From Chondrosia reniformis (lineage: Eukaryota > Porifera > Demospongiae > Chondrillida > Chondrillidae), in assembly GCA_947172415.1 (NCBI GenBank), contig OX359196.1, positions 3,474,501 to 3,538,500 of the forward strand: a stretch of DNA of 64,000 nucleotides. Direction: 5' to 3'. How positions within the stretch are numbered: the first letter of the stretch is position 1; each line of letters starts with the position of its first letter. The notes under the pieces were generated by a model. That model ran no database searches and was not told the origin of the DNA. It saw only the letters and a program-made list of their open reading frames with translations. A program made the translations under genes and the position numbers. Shown piece by piece: positions 13,837 to 25,739 of the stretch.

Positions 13837-14455
13837 AGAATACTGCCTAGGTATATATAGGAATACTGGTGTTAATGCCTTTTGGATAGTAGAAAACTCA
13901 CTAGAAATCTTAGATAGTCTTAGGTCTATACCCACTAGAAAAGCCCAGCTAGCTAGTTTTGATTTTTCTACATTATATACAGCGATCCCCCATAACCTAC
14001 TTAAAGATAAGATTACTAACCTAATTTATAGTGCCTATACCTGTAGAAAGTCCCAATATATAGAAGTCTGCCAGGATAAAGCCTTTTGGTCTAACAATGT
14101 CTCCAATAAAGCAGTCACAGCTGTTCATTTAGTAGAGCTCTTTAATTACCTTATTGACAACATTTATGTATGTGTAAACGGTTCTGTATTTAAGCAATGT
14201 GTAGGTATCCCTATGGGTACTGACTGTGCCCCTGTAGTTGCTAATCTTTTTCTGTTTGCCTATGAGTATGAGTTTATGAAAGGACTACTTAAGGATAACA
14301 TCACCCTAGCTATTAAATTTTCCAATACTTATAGGTATATTGATGACCTTTTATGTATTAACAACAAGGATTTTGAACTGTCAATTAGTGATATTTACCC
14401 CAAAGAACTTATTCTTAAAAAGACAAATACCAGCCCTAAAAATCCCCCTTTTTAG
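13814..14455 (+). pseudogene. PLE reverse transcriptase, catalytic fragment of copy A
   Basis: RT palm region: SFDFSTLYTAIPH (motif A), GIPMGTDCAPVVANLFLF (motif B) and YRYIDDLL (motif C with the Asp pair). It lies in the frame after the 4-bp insertion. The frame ends at 14455 because one A has been lost from an A run compared with 35178-35183, giving SPKNPPF and a stop. The motifs are otherwise intact. The match to the intact copy at 34456-35610 is close. Confidence 0.85.
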
Positions 14456-14742
14456 ACTTAGATATAACCATTACTAACAATCAATTTATCACTGAAGTAT
14501 ATGATAAGCGAGAGGACTTTAACTTTGATATAGTAAATTTCCCCCATTTAGATAGTAATATTCCTAATACCCCAGCCTATGGTGTCTTTATTTCACAACT
14601 AATTAGGTATTCTAGAATATGTAGCGACTTCTCCAGTTTTCAGGCTAAAAGTTTGCAGTTATGCAGTAGGCTTATTAAGCAGGGTTACAAATACTTTAAG
14701 CTAAAATCAACCTTTAAAACCATCCGGGCAGCCTCTAGTTAG
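14449..14742 (+). pseudogene. PLE reverse transcriptase C-terminal fragment, copy A
   Basis: Resumes as LDLDITITNNQFIT and runs to FKSTFKT-like sequence, where a small deletion (ATCCGGGC in place of the longer TCCTATCCCGGC seen at 35466) changes frame and gives a stop at 14740. The intact C-terminal end, LQRNVTTRRPKGRLT, survives only out of frame. Confidence 0.75.
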
Positions 14743-15039
14743 AATCAAGTATAAGCAAAAAGTAGCTAGTATGCTTAAGGACTGTCTTGTGTTACCCCAT
14801 ATTGTGTTACCCCACCTCCAAAGAAATGTTACTACTAGAAGACCTAAGGGTAGACTTACGTAATATGTCCTACTTGTGTCTATAGTTATGCTGAGTCTGT
14901 TTTACCTGTACAAGCAAGATTACTAATAGATTTATAATTAATTCATAAAAGTTAATTGGACCTACATTCCTTTCATAAAATTAAATTTCATCATGTGTCT
15001 TAGTTAACACCTTATTTAACTTTTGGCACCAAAATAGTG

Positions 15040-15046
15040 TATATAA
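15040..15046 (+). promoter_or_regulatory. TATA box of PLE copy A, 3' pseudo-LTR
   Basis: TATATAA, equivalent to 11542. In a tandem array it would drive transcription of the next unit downstream. Confidence 0.5.
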
Positions 15047-15112
15047 GGCCCCTAGATTTGGCATAGTGAGCCAAGGATTCACAGAAGATCAAGATAAAGA
15101 AAAAGACAAAGA

Positions 15113-15169
15113 CTCCCAGGATCACTGATGAAGGATGGAATTCCCAGAAACGGCTGTCTGACCCAGTGG
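15113..15169 (+). ncRNA. Hammerhead-like motif, PLE copy A 3' pseudo-LTR
   Basis: CTGATGA at 15125-15131, GAAA at 15147-15150, GTC at 15156-15158 with predicted cleavage after 15158. Same sequence as the left copy, including the weak helix II. Confidence 0.65.
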
Positions 15170-15310
15170 AGAAGAAGATGAAAGAAGGGAAAAGAAGGAA
15201 GAAAAAACTACTGTATCTTCATCTAAAGCTCTCTTTAGATTTAGTTCCCCTATAGGCTCTTTTTACAGAATAGGCATATAGCATGTAGGAAAATGGTATC
15301 TTAGATTTTT

Positions 15311-15888
15311 CATACAACTAGTATATACATATAACTAGTATATTTAGCTACAATATATGAATGGTACTTATACATATAACTAGTACATAACAATTGTACA
15401 TACAACAAGTACAAAAAATTAGTTCCTTCCTAATACCTAGTATAACTTGTACTGGAACCTAAAACTAGTTCAAACGACAAGTACATACAACTAGGATATA
15501 CAATTAGTCACTTGTACATACAACTAGTACATACAATTAGTCACTAGTACATACAACTAGTACATATAACTGGTACATATAACTGGCACACATAACTAGT
15601 ACATATAAATAGTACATACAACTAGTTCATAAAACTAGTATATACATCTCGTACATGTAACTAGTATATATTACATACAACTACAACCTATCTAGTACCT
15701 GGTATAACTAGTACATGAACCAACAACTAGTACATACACATAGTACATACAACTAGTACATACTACTAGTGTGTACAACTAGAAACTAGTACATACTACT
15801 AGTTCATAGAACGAGTACATAATACTAGAACATACAACTTGAATATGCAACTAGTTCATAGCTAATATTTATGACTATTTAGTATTAA
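15311..15888 (+). repeat. 13-bp satellite
   Basis: Begins CATACAACTAG directly after the PLE end. It shares long phrases with 27900-28490 and 34080-34320, so it belongs to the same higher-order family. No gene is seen. Confidence 0.85.
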
Positions 15889-16408
15889 CAGTGAAAACTG
15901 GTTAACGAGAAATTCACGGTGCAAGCCAAATCATTTCTCGTTAACAGTATTTCTTGTTATCAGATCTCCATACATGTAATGTAATGATCCAAAAGTGTAT
16001 ATAAATATGCATATAAACACGCTTCACGCTATATAAACGCTTCATCGATATCAGAGTAGGCTGCTTTGCCAAGACGTTTCCTACTCCCTTTGGCGCTGGA
16101 GTTTTCTACCTCGACTTTAGTCCTGTTCTTCAAGAACGTACACAGTGTCAAATTGGGAATATCGTACTTTTTACAAATTTCCGATTAAGAGAACCTTTTG
16201 GTATCAACCTCTTCGAAAATTTTTATTTTGAAATCTCTCGAGTAGCTTCGCTGCTTCTTCGCGACTGCCATCTTGACAAATTACAGGTTAACAGGCACTT
16301 TTCGCGTATAACGGTGTATTTAGTATGGTAAATAACCTGGTCTCGGCGAATTGTTTGTGTTAAGCAATATTTCGTGTAAAGCGACTTCGTGTTAACCAGT
16401 TTTCACTG
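15889..16408 (-). mobile_element. Tigger/pogo-type transposon derivative
   Basis: 520-bp insert bounded by an 18-bp perfect terminal inverted repeat CAGTGAAAACTGGTTAAC. The CAGT start is typical of pogo/Tigger elements, which duplicate TA; TA is present on the right flank, AA on the left. It contains only the N-terminal DNA-binding part of the transposase and no DDE domain, so it is non-autonomous. Confidence 0.75.
16029..16271 (-). pseudogene. Tigger transposase N-terminus (CENP-B-like HTH)
   Basis: Reading minus from ATG at 16271: MAVAKKQRSYSRDFKIKIFE, then EICKKYDIPNLTLCTFLKNR, then GSRKRLGKAAYSDIDEAF, ending TAG at 16029. An in-frame TAA falls after TKRFS. The K-R-rich start, SEICKKY and IPNLTLCTFLKN match the CENP-B/psq helix-turn-helix of pogo/Tigger transposases. 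The catalytic domain is absent. Family assignment is from motif recall. Confidence 0.65.
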
Positions 16409-16775
16409 TACATAAAACTAGAACGTACAACTTGTATATACAAGTAGTACATAGCTACTACATACAAGTTAAAGCAAATAGGACATATAACTAGTACATT
16501 CACCTACTATATATAACTAGTACATACACATATATCCAATTATTACAAATAGTACGTGCAACTAGTACATACACCTAGTTCATAAAACTAGTACACACAA
16601 CTAGTACATACAACTAGAACATACAACTAGTATATACATACAACTAGTACATATAACTAGTACACACACCTACTACATATAACTAATACATAAAAATATA
16701 ACTAGTACATATAAATAGTACAAACACCTACTACATATAACTAATATAACTAGTACATATAAATAATACAAACAA
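16409..16775 (+). repeat. 13-bp satellite
   Basis: Short satellite segment between the Tigger derivative and the block at 16776. No gene is seen. Confidence 0.85.
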
Positions 16776-17311
16776 GGGGACCTTTTAAAAGAGTTCGGCA
16801 GACCCCTCTATTGTTTTCGTAACACAATTTATGTATGGCTTCATGTTACGGATATATATTATATTGAGTTCATACGCAGCTATAATAACACACTTTATAC
16901 GTCGATAGATGTATGATATGAGTTCATACGTAACTATTGTAACACTTAATTTATACATCAATACATCGTTTTTGCTAATGGTGGCGTTCAGGAATCTTTA
17001 GTTAACGAAGCTTTTCTATTGCTATTTATAATTTTTACGACACTTAAGCATCCTCAATCATTAGGATTAAGAGTATTATGTCCAACCCCAACGGTGCGGC
17101 CAAGTAGTTCGAGTAAATTTGGGGGGCGGTAGCCCGACGAGTTTTAAAACTCGAACTACTTGTTATCCTAGGAACAGTCTTCTGTACAGATTAATAGCCT
17201 ATATGTTTGAAATCGGCAGCCATTTTAACTCGGAGATAAGTTGTCGAGCTTCGGGGACAATTTTATCGAGTGCGGAGGCCATTTTATCCTAGGAATGGTC
17301 TTACAAGTATT
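16776..17311. other. Non-satellite block, unidentified, with hairpin
   Basis: Mixed-composition sequence with no convincing ORF. It includes two related pieces (near 16836 and 16915) with ATTGAGTTCATACG/ATGAGTTCATACG. A perfect 13-bp inverted repeat AAGTAGTTCGAGT (17102-17114 and 17149-17161) encloses a G-rich loop. From 17163 it runs into a roughly 120-bp repeat (TTATCCTAGGAACAGTCTTC, GGCAGCCATTTTAACTCGGA) that returns at 17391. I do not recognise the family. Confidence 0.5.
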
Positions 17312-17390
17312 TCATAGATTGAGCACATAATACTAGAACGTACAACTTGTATATACAACTAGTAGATAGCTACTACATAAAACTCTTATA
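17312..17390 (+). repeat. 13-bp satellite segment inside the 120-bp repeat block
   Basis: About 80 bp of ordinary satellite, closely resembling 30940-31020, interrupts the 120-bp repeat sequence. Confidence 0.7.
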
Positions 17391-17600
17391 TTTAACTCAG
17401 AGATAGGTCTTAGAGATTCGGGGCCCCTTTAATCAAATTGGCGGCCATTTTTAACCTAGAAACGATTTTCGGCATGGCTTCATAGCCCATATTTTCGAAA
17501 TCAGCAGCCATTTTTAACTCGGAGATAGGTTGTATAGCTTCAGGGACCATTTAATCGAGTTCTGCGGCCATTTTTATCCTAGGAACGGTCTTTGGTACGC
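17391..17600. repeat. Tandem copies of a roughly 120-bp repeat
   Basis: About one and a half further copies of the unit seen at 17163-17311. Recurrent phrases are GCAGCCATTTTTAACTCGGA, GATAGGTTGT, GGGACCATTTAATCGAGTT, GCGGCCATTTTTATCCTAGG and AACGGTCTT. Copies are diverged. No ORF. Unrelated to the 13-bp satellite. Confidence 0.6.
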
Positions 17601-18360
17601 TATTTCATACAATTTGTACTTACAATTAGTACCTATGACTGGAAAATTCACATATAACTGGTACATATAAATAGTACATAGAACAAGTACATCAAACTAG
17701 ACCTCCAACTATTAAAACTACTGAATATTTAATATAACTAGTACTTGTACATTCAACTAATAACTACTTAATATCTGGTATTATTAGTACTAGAAACCTA
17801 CAACTAGTACACAGAACTAGTACATACACCTAGTACTTACAACTAGTACATACTAATAGTACATACAACTAGTACATAAAGTAGTACAAGCACATATAAC
17901 CGGTACCTATAAATAGTATATACATACACCTAGTACCTACAATTAGTACATACAAATAGTAAATACTATTAGTACATACAACTAGTAAACAGAACTAGTA
18001 CTTAAAATTAGTTCATATAACTAGTACATACACATATAACTAGTACCTATAAATAGAACATACACCTAGTACATACAATTAGTACATACAAAGGGTACAT
18101 ACAACTAGTACATACAACTAGTACACAGAACTAGTACTTAAGATTAGTTCATATAACTAGTACATAACTAGTACATACAATTAGTACATAGAACTAGTTC
18201 AAACAATTAGAACATACAGCTACCACATAAAACTAATACCCATAATTAGTAAATATAGCTTGCACTAGTACATACAACTAGTGCATAAAACCAGTACCTA
18301 CAACTAGTAAAAATTACCAGTACTAGTAAATACAACTAGTTATTAGAGCTAGTACATGCA
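17601..18360 (+). repeat. 13-bp satellite
   Basis: Forward monomers ending CATGCA at 18355-18360, which is the left target-site duplication of the next PLE insertion. Confidence 0.85.
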
Positions 18361-18751
18361 GTTATGCAGTAGGCTTATTAAGCAGGGTTACAAATACTTT
18401 AAGCTAAAATCATCCTTTAAAACCTTCCTATCCCGGCAGCCTCTAGTTAGAATGAATCAAGTATAAGCAAAAAGTAGCTAGTATGCTTAAGGACTGTCTT
18501 GTGTTACCCCATATTGTGTTACCCCACCTCCAAAGAAATGTTACTACTAGATGACCTAAGGGTAGACTTACGTAATATGTCCTACTTGTGTCTATAGTTA
18601 TGCTGAGTCTGTTTTAACTGTACAAGCAAGATTACTAATAGATTTATAATTAATTCATAAAAGTTAATTGGACCTACATTCCTTTCATAAAATTAAATTT
18701 CATCATGTGTCTTAGTTAACACCTTATTTAACTTTTGGCACCAAAATAGTG

Positions 18752-18758
18752 TATATAA
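18752..18758 (+). promoter_or_regulatory. TATA box, PLE copy B
   Basis: TATATAA at the conserved position upstream of the hammerhead-like motif. Confidence 0.5.
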
Positions 18759-18824
18759 GGCCCCTAGATTTGGCATAGTGAGCCAAAGATTCACAGAAGA
18801 TCAAGATAAAGAAAAAGACAAAGA

Positions 18825-18881
18825 CTCCAAGGATCACTGATGAAGGATGGAATTCCCAGAAACGGCTGTCTGACCCAGTGG
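18825..18881 (+). ncRNA. Hammerhead-like motif, PLE copy B
   Basis: CTGATGA at 18837-18843, GAAA before GTC at 18868-18870. Same weak helix II as copy A. Helix I has one extra change (CTCCAAGG instead of CTCCCAGG). Confidence 0.6.
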
Positions 18882-19021
18882 AGAAGAAGATGAAAGAAGG
18901 GAAAAGAAGGAAGAAAAGACTCCTGTATCTTCATCTAAAGCTCTCTTTAGGTTCAGTTCCCCTTAGGCTCTTTTTACAGAATAGGCATATAGCATGTAGG
19001 AAAATGGTATCTTAGATTTTT

Positions 19022-22000
19022 CATGCATCTAGTACATAGCTAATACATACAGTTAATACATACCACTAGTACACACAACTAGTATATACAACTAATATAT
19101 ACAACTTATACATACAACTAGTATATAACAAGTACATACAACTAGAACATAAAACTAGTTCATGCACTTAGAACATAAAACTACTACATACTATTATTAC
19201 ATACTACTAATACTTACAACTAGTAAATATAACTAATACTAGTACATACAACTAGTTCATACAACTATTACATTCAACTATTACATACAACTAGTACCTA
19301 CAACTAGTAAATATAACAGTGCTATTATGTACAACTAGTACATACAACTAGTGCCTACAGTTAGTAAATATTACCAGTACTAGTACATACCATTAGTTAA
19401 TACTACTATTACATTCAGCTAGTACATATAACTAGTACCTACAACTAGTTAATATAACTAGACCTTTTACATACAACTAATAGCTACTTAGTATCTAATT
19501 TTACTACTACTAGAACTTACAACTAGTACACATAACTAGTACATAACTAGTGCATGCAACTACTACATACACCTAGTACATACAACTATTACATTCAGCC
19601 AGTACATGCAACTAGTACAAACAACTAGTATATACAACTAGTTCAAACAACTTGCACATACAATTAGTAGTAACAACTAGTTCATACAATGAGTACCTAT
19701 GACTAGAACATTCACATATAACTGGTACATTTAAATAGTACATACAACTAGTACATCAAACTAGACCTCCAACTAATTCAACTACTGAATATAACTAGTA
19801 CTAGTACATACAACTTGTTCATACAACTAGAAGTACAACTAGTACATACAACTATTACATGCAATTAGTACATACACCTAGTACATACAACTAGTTATTA
19901 GAACTAGTACATACAACTAGTACATAACAAAAACATACAGTTATTACATGCACCTTGTACACACAGCTAGTGCATAACTAGTTCATACAACCAGTACATT
20001 CAACTAGTACATAAAATTAGTACATACAACTATGGCATTCAACTAGTACATCCAACTATAACCTAAAACTAGTAAATATAACTAGTCCTAGTACATACAA
20101 CTAGTACATACATCTAGTGCCTACAGTTAGTAAATATTACCAGTACAAGTACCAACCACTAGTTAATACAACTAGTACAAACAACTAGTTCATACATCTA
20201 GTACATAACTAGTACATACAACTATTATATAGAACTACAATAAGCAATTAGTACATATAACTATTACATTCAACTAGTACATATATCCAGTACCTATAAC
20301 TAGTTAATATAACAAGTACTTGTACATACAAATAGTACCTACTTAGTAACTAGTTTTGCTAATACCAGAACCTACAACTAGTAGATATAACTAGTACATA
20401 CAACTAGTAAATACAACTAGTACATCAAACTAGTGCCTACAATTAGTACATCGAACTAGTAATAAGTTCATATACCTAGTTCATACAACTAGTACCAACA
20501 AGTGGTAAACAACTAGTACACACAACTAGTACACACAACTAGAACATACAACCAGAACATAAAACTAGTAGACACCAACTACTACATATAACTAGTATAT
20601 ACACATATAACTGGTCCATATAAACAGTACATGCATCTAATACATACCACTAGTACATGCAACTAGCACATACAACCATATCATAAAACTAGTACATACA
20701 ACTAGTACACACTACTAGTACATTCTACTAGTGTGTATAACAAGTACAAACAACTAATGCACATAACTAGTACATACAACTAGTATGTGCAACTAGCACA
20801 TACAACTAGTGCGAACAACTACTTCATACAACTTGTACCTACAACTAGTACCTATGACTTGAATATACACATATAAATAGTACATACAAATAGGACATTA
20901 AACTAGAACTCCAACTTTATTACATATAACTAGTGCCTACTTTGTAACTAGATTAACTAGTACTCAAACTTACTAGTACTAGTACATACAACTAGTCCAT
21001 ATATACACATATATATAACTAGTGCATAAACCCTTTATTGGCACATATAATTTGTATTTACCACTAGTAAATATAACTAGAACTCGTACATACAACTAGT
21101 CCTAGGACATAGAACTACTTTATACAACTAGAAAATATAGCTAGTACTAACAACTAGTATATACAACTAGTACATACAACTATTACACTCAACTAGTACA
21201 TTCTACTAGTAGGTATAACAAGTACAAACAAGAAATACATATAACTAGTACATACAACTAGTCCAGACACATATATATATATATATATATAACTAGTAAA
21301 CACATCCTATATTAGTACATATAATTTATACTTACCACTAGTAAATATAACAAGTACTAGTACATACAATTAGTACTAGGACACAAAACTAGTTTATATA
21401 TACAACTAGAAAATATAGCTAGTACTAACAACTAGTATATACAACTAGTTCATACAACTGTTAAACACAACTAGTAGTACGTATAACAAGTACAAACAAG
21501 TAATACATATAACTAGTACATACAACTAGTCCATACACATATATATATAACTAGTAAACACAGCCTATATTAGTACATATAACTAGTACATACAACTAGT
21601 CCATACACATATATATATAACTAGTAAACACAGCCTATATTAGTACATAAAATTTGTACCTACAACTAGTAAATATAACTAGTACTAGTACATACAACTA
21701 GTTACAAAATGTATAGAAAATATAGCTAATACAAACACAGAGTACGTACAACAGTACATACACTTGTACATACAACTAGAACATATAACTAGAACATGCA
21801 TATATAACTAGTACATACAACTAGTCCATACATCTAGTAAATATAGCTAGTCCTAGTATATAAAACTAATACATAGAACTAGTACACACAGGTAGCAATG
21901 AGTACACACTATTAGTACATAGAACTAGTACATACGACTTGTACATACAACTAGTACACACAACTAGTACATACAAGTAGTCCTAACACTAGTTCATATA

Positions 22001-23428
22001 ACTAGTACTAGAAAGTACTTCCATTAATACATACAACTAGTTCATACAATTAGAACATACAAGTAGTACATTAACCTAGGACATAGAACTAGTACATAGA
22101 AGGACTACATATAACTGATACATACAACTAGTACATGCAACTAGTACATAATAATTATTACATAAAAATAGTGCATATAACTATAACATAAGACTTTCGA
22201 CTAGTACTTACAACTAGCAAACATAACTTGTATATACTACTTGCACATACAAAAAGTATATACAATTAGTACCATATATAAACAGTTCTAGAATAAAACT
22301 ACAACGTACAACTGGTACATACAACTAGTAACGGGTACGTAAAAAAGTACATAGAACTAGTACATACAACTTGTACATACAATTAGTACGTACATCGATT
22401 ACGTACAATTTGTACTACGACTAGTTCATATAACTAGTATATACAACTCAAACATAGAACTAGTATATTCAAATAGTATCTACAATTGTTAGATTTAACT
22501 ATTACTAGTACATAAACTAATACATTGAACTAGTACATACACGTAGCAACGAGTACATACAACTATATAATACCTACAACTGGTTCATACAACTAGTAAC
22601 AAGTACATACAACTAGTAATTAGTAAATACAAGTAGTAACGAGTACATACAATTAGTACCTAAAACTAGTAAATATAACTAGTTCTAGTACAAAGAACTG
22701 GTAAAGTACATACAATTACGTCACACAACTAATACATATAACTAGTACATACAACAATTACCCACAACTTGTCCATACATCTAATACATATAATTAGATC
22801 ATACAACCAGTACGTACAACTAGTATTATGAGCATACAACTAGTACTTTGCTAGTACATAGTATAACTAGTATTAGAACCTACAACTAGAACATACAAAT
22901 AGTCCATACAACTAGTATATACAACCAATAGGTACAACTAGCACATATAACTGGTCCACACAAATACTACATATAACTAATACATGTAAATAGTACATAC
23001 ATCTAGTGCATACAACTAGTACATACAACTTGTACATACAACTGATTCATATCTAGTGCATACAACTAGTACATACAGCTAGTGCATACAACTAGTACAT
23101 ATAACTAGTTCACAAACATATAACTAGTACATGCAAATTGTAAATACAACTCAACTACTATATACAACTAGTGCATACAACTATTTCATAAAACCAGTAT
23201 ATACAACTAGTTCATAAAACTAGTTTCTAGTACATACAACTAGTACCTTCCTAATACCTAGTATAACAAGTACAAGAATCTACAACAAGTACATCAAACT
23301 AGTACATAGAACTAATAATTAGAACATATAACTAGTACATACTTCTAATAAATGCAACCAGTACATACAACTAATACATACAACTAGTACATATAACTAG
23401 TTCACACAACTACTACATATAGCCAGTA
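19022..23428 (+). repeat. 13-bp satellite, higher-order arrays
   Basis: Forward satellite. Large parts (19030-20500, 20560-22100) are diverged relatives of the 1644-5825 block, with shared phrases such as ATTCACATATAACTGG and the AT dinucleotide tracts near 21280. No gene, RNA or transposon end is visible in these 4.4 kb. Confidence 0.85.
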
Positions 23429-24073
23429 TAGTGCATATCAATAAAAACTTCCAATTTCTATAAAAAGATATGGTAGGATGCAAATGTGTTTAATTTAAAA
23501 TTGGTACAGTAAAATAGTACCAAATTTGCTCACATTGAGTAACCGGGGTTGTCTATGTAAGAAATTTTAATTGACGTTGCTATGACAACGTATGATTGCG
23601 CAATATCTATAAACATGTGCAGATAATTTTAGTAAGTCTTACTAAAATTTGGACCTATTCACAATCATATAAGACAGGTGGGAAAATATTCATGCCTTGA
23701 ATCTTAAGTATAATATTAAACAATTTTTTACACAGAAGCTTTTAGCTTTAACTTCTTTCTCTGTGATATTATAAGTGTTAAAACTTAAAATATGCGCATA
23801 ATTTTATGAAGTTTACTGACCTATTTAAAAAAACGAAAACTAGCTAAACCTCCAAAATTTATTCACAATAAACTTTTAGGTATAAACAAATTTTACAGAG
23901 AAGAAAATTTGAATTTAATATAATATGATGAAAAAAAGTGAGTTTAAATTACACCTCATTATTATATATTTGTATAGTTATTTGATATTTAGTTATTGTT
24001 ATTTTTAAACATTGCTTTCTGTTTCTGATACCTTTCTGTGTGATGTGTACACCTTAACATTGTCATTTGTTTG

Positions 24074-24301
24074 TTACCCTGTGAATCCTTCTCTGTATGC
24101 ATGCATGTAATCTCTAGATTTCCTGAAGTACTTCCTAATTGTGTCCACTGATACACTCTCTAAAGCAGGTGAAATTGTGCATTTTAGACATTCAAAAGTA
24201 TAATTGCAGATGTTTTTGGTATATTGTTTTGCTTTTCCCCAAACTCTTTCTATTGGGTTAAGCTCAGGATGAAACGTGGGTAAAAAATGCTTGCATTTCA
24301 T
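24074..24301 (-). pseudogene. DDE transposase C-terminal fragment (catalytic Glu), copy 1
   Basis: MKCKHFLPTFHPELNPIERV, then WGKAKQY, then a C-terminal helix region ending YMHAYREGFTG. HPELNPIERVWG is the classic third-acid motif of Tc1/mariner and IS630 transposases. It is out of frame with the preceding fragment in both copies. Confidence 0.75.
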
Positions 24302-24600
24302 ATCTTCTCAGTAACCTTTCAACTTTATTCTTCTCATGCCTGAAATCAATAAAGGATGAGAGCTTTTTCACCATGTCAACTTTGCCCATTCCCTTTGTAT
24401 TAACACCCCTTTCCTCTAGTACAATCTTCAATCCCTTAGGTATGCCATCATCTAGAGTCATCCTTTGAGGTGCTCCATTTATCAGGTAACTGGGGGATGG
24501 TCGCATTACTGCCCGTTTACCGCCAGGACCTACATTCATCCTTGATGCGATTAGGGCATCATCATCAAAAGCAGTGTGAATCTTGGCTGATCAAAGACAA
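24264..24600 (-). pseudogene. DDE transposase middle fragment (second-Asp region), copy 1
   Basis: Reads RMNVGPGGKRAVMRPSPSYL, MTLDDGIPKGLKIVLEERGV, then KLSSFIDFRHEKNKVERLL. The preceding FDQAKIHTAFDDDAL, visible in copy 2 and holding the second catalytic Asp, is shifted by a one-base loss near 24580. The end runs out of frame at the same place as copy 2. Confidence 0.7.
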
Positions 24601-24770
24601 AGATCACATCGTAAATCCTAGGGGGATATATTTCAAAGCTGCAATTTTTGCAGCCTTAGATACCTGTGCACAAACGTTTTCAGCAGTAACATATCCTTCA
24701 TTCACTGCACCAATATAGAGCACTTCTCTAGCCAGCATTGGAACATTGGAACCATCGTCATCCCGTCTAC

Positions 24771-25739
24771 TTATCTCAAATTGTGAGAGCTGTAAAAGGC
24801 CATTGAATTCATCCCAAAGTCTGTTACCATTATTCCTATACCCTGATCTTTTGTTCGAAGAGGATACTTTCCTTTTTCATACCATGAATAACTAACTCCC
24901 TCATTGGAATGAAAAGTACTTCCATCATGGTAAATAAGCAGAAGATATTTGTCTGCATCAGGGTTCCCTAGAGGATAAGGATGGATTCCATCCATTGGTG
25001 TGGGTGGTGGTTTGTGGGAGTTTTCTAATTCTTGCATCATATGTAAGAAATTATTTTGATCTGTTACTACGTTAGCCCTTTCATGGCCATCAACATACCA
25101 TTGGCATATTTTAGAATATTCAAACCCTGCAATTTTCATCAATCTCCAAGCTGACATTGCTGATATGGAATGAGGACTTCCTACTGTAACTGGAATACGT
25201 GATGCAAGTGTGGGCAATAAAACCAGGTTAATGAATTTTTGAAAGCTAGCAATATTTATTGTGCAATTTCTTTTACCAGTGTGCATCCTGAGCCACTCTA
25301 TTGCCTTAGCTTGAACCTTTTCATTTTTTATTAGTCCAATCCTCTCCCACTGACCTCTTCCATCATTTACTAGTTCTCCTTGTAATCTATAGAAATCTTG
25401 ATGCCACTTTCTAATGGACCTTTCTGATATGCCAGTGTAGCTTGAGGTTATTTCTGCTGCCTTCCTTTTAGTCCGCACTGTATGAAGAAGTGCATCCATT
25501 AGCATAATACCTTGCATGTGTAGAGTTGCAGTTGGTTGTTGTGAAATCCACTCTTTGAGTATTGTTTGGGCATCATCACTGCTAAATTCATATTCATTAT
25601 CACTGTCATTACTGTCTTCTGGACTACTATCACCTGATTGTGCTTGAGCAAGCATTAAACTGGAAGATTCCCTTTCAATTTCGGATGGCATTTTCTCATC
25701 TTCTGTTACATTTAGATTAGGTAAGCCTAGAATGGTCAT
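24771..25739 (-). CDS. DDE transposase N-terminal and first-Asp region, copy 1 (broken)
   Basis: 322 codons. An acidic Ser-rich region (about 1-60) is followed by a helix-turn-helix-like segment around ITSSYTGISERSIRKWHQDF, then WYVDGHERANVVTDQNNFL and LLLIYHDGSTFHSNEGVSYS. In the latter the first catalytic Asp is followed by GST here and EST in copy 2. A small indel near 24812 replaces the FLDEFNGLLQL continuation seen in copy 2 by an unrelated end. The true N-terminus lies upstream (MRSYLLVTISS in copy 2) but is disrupted here. The fold suggests an IS630/Tc1/mariner-type DDE transposase. I cannot name the subfamily. Confidence 0.75.
   Translation of the reverse strand: MTILGLPNLNVTEDEKMPSEIERESSSLMLAQAQSGDSSPEDSNDSDNEYEFSSDDAQTILKEWISQQPTATLHMQGIMLMDALLHTVRTKRKAAEITSSYTGISERSIRKWHQDFYRLQGELVNDGRGQWERIGLIKNEKVQAKAIEWLRMHTGKRNCTINIASFQKFINLVLLPTLASRIPVTVGSPHSISAMSAWRLMKIAGFEYSKICQWYVDGHERANVVTDQNNFLHMMQELENSHKPPPTPMDGIHPYPLGNPDADKYLLLIYHDGSTFHSNEGVSYSWYEKGKYPLRTKDQGIGIMVTDFGMNSMAFYSSHNLR

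Larger units (their letters stand above)
11207..15310 (+). mobile_element. Penelope-like retroelement copy A, with partial tandem 5' unit
   Basis: The block reads: a 606-bp partial unit (11207-11812), a body (11813-14709), and a homologous 601-bp 3' region (14710-15310). The two flanking segments are direct repeats (pseudo-LTRs) that contain the RT C-terminal codons, a TATA box, a hammerhead-like motif and the end ...GATTTTT. A head-to-tail partial unit upstream of a full unit is the usual arrangement of Penelope-like elements. One full unit is about 3.5 kb. It encodes a GIY-YIG endonuclease N-terminal to the RT, as described for Naiad-type PLEs. At least four indels break the coding frame, so this copy is dead. 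Confidence 0.88.
18361..19021 (+). mobile_element. PLE copy B, 5'-truncated 3' end (661 bp)
   Basis: Contains only the RT C-terminal codons and the 3' region with TATA box and hammerhead motif, ending GATTTTT. Flanked by CATGCA at 18355-18360 and 19022-19027. The uninterrupted satellite (TTCATGCATCTAG near 1830 and 6002, with similar sequence on both sides) is the matching empty site. A 4-bp insertion (ATGA near 18454) breaks the reading frame. Confidence 0.88.

Noticed and set aside
17081..17170. tRNA-like fold around the G-rich loop
   Set aside because: The 13-bp inverted repeat is a simple hairpin; no cloverleaf, B-box or anticodon arm could be placed.
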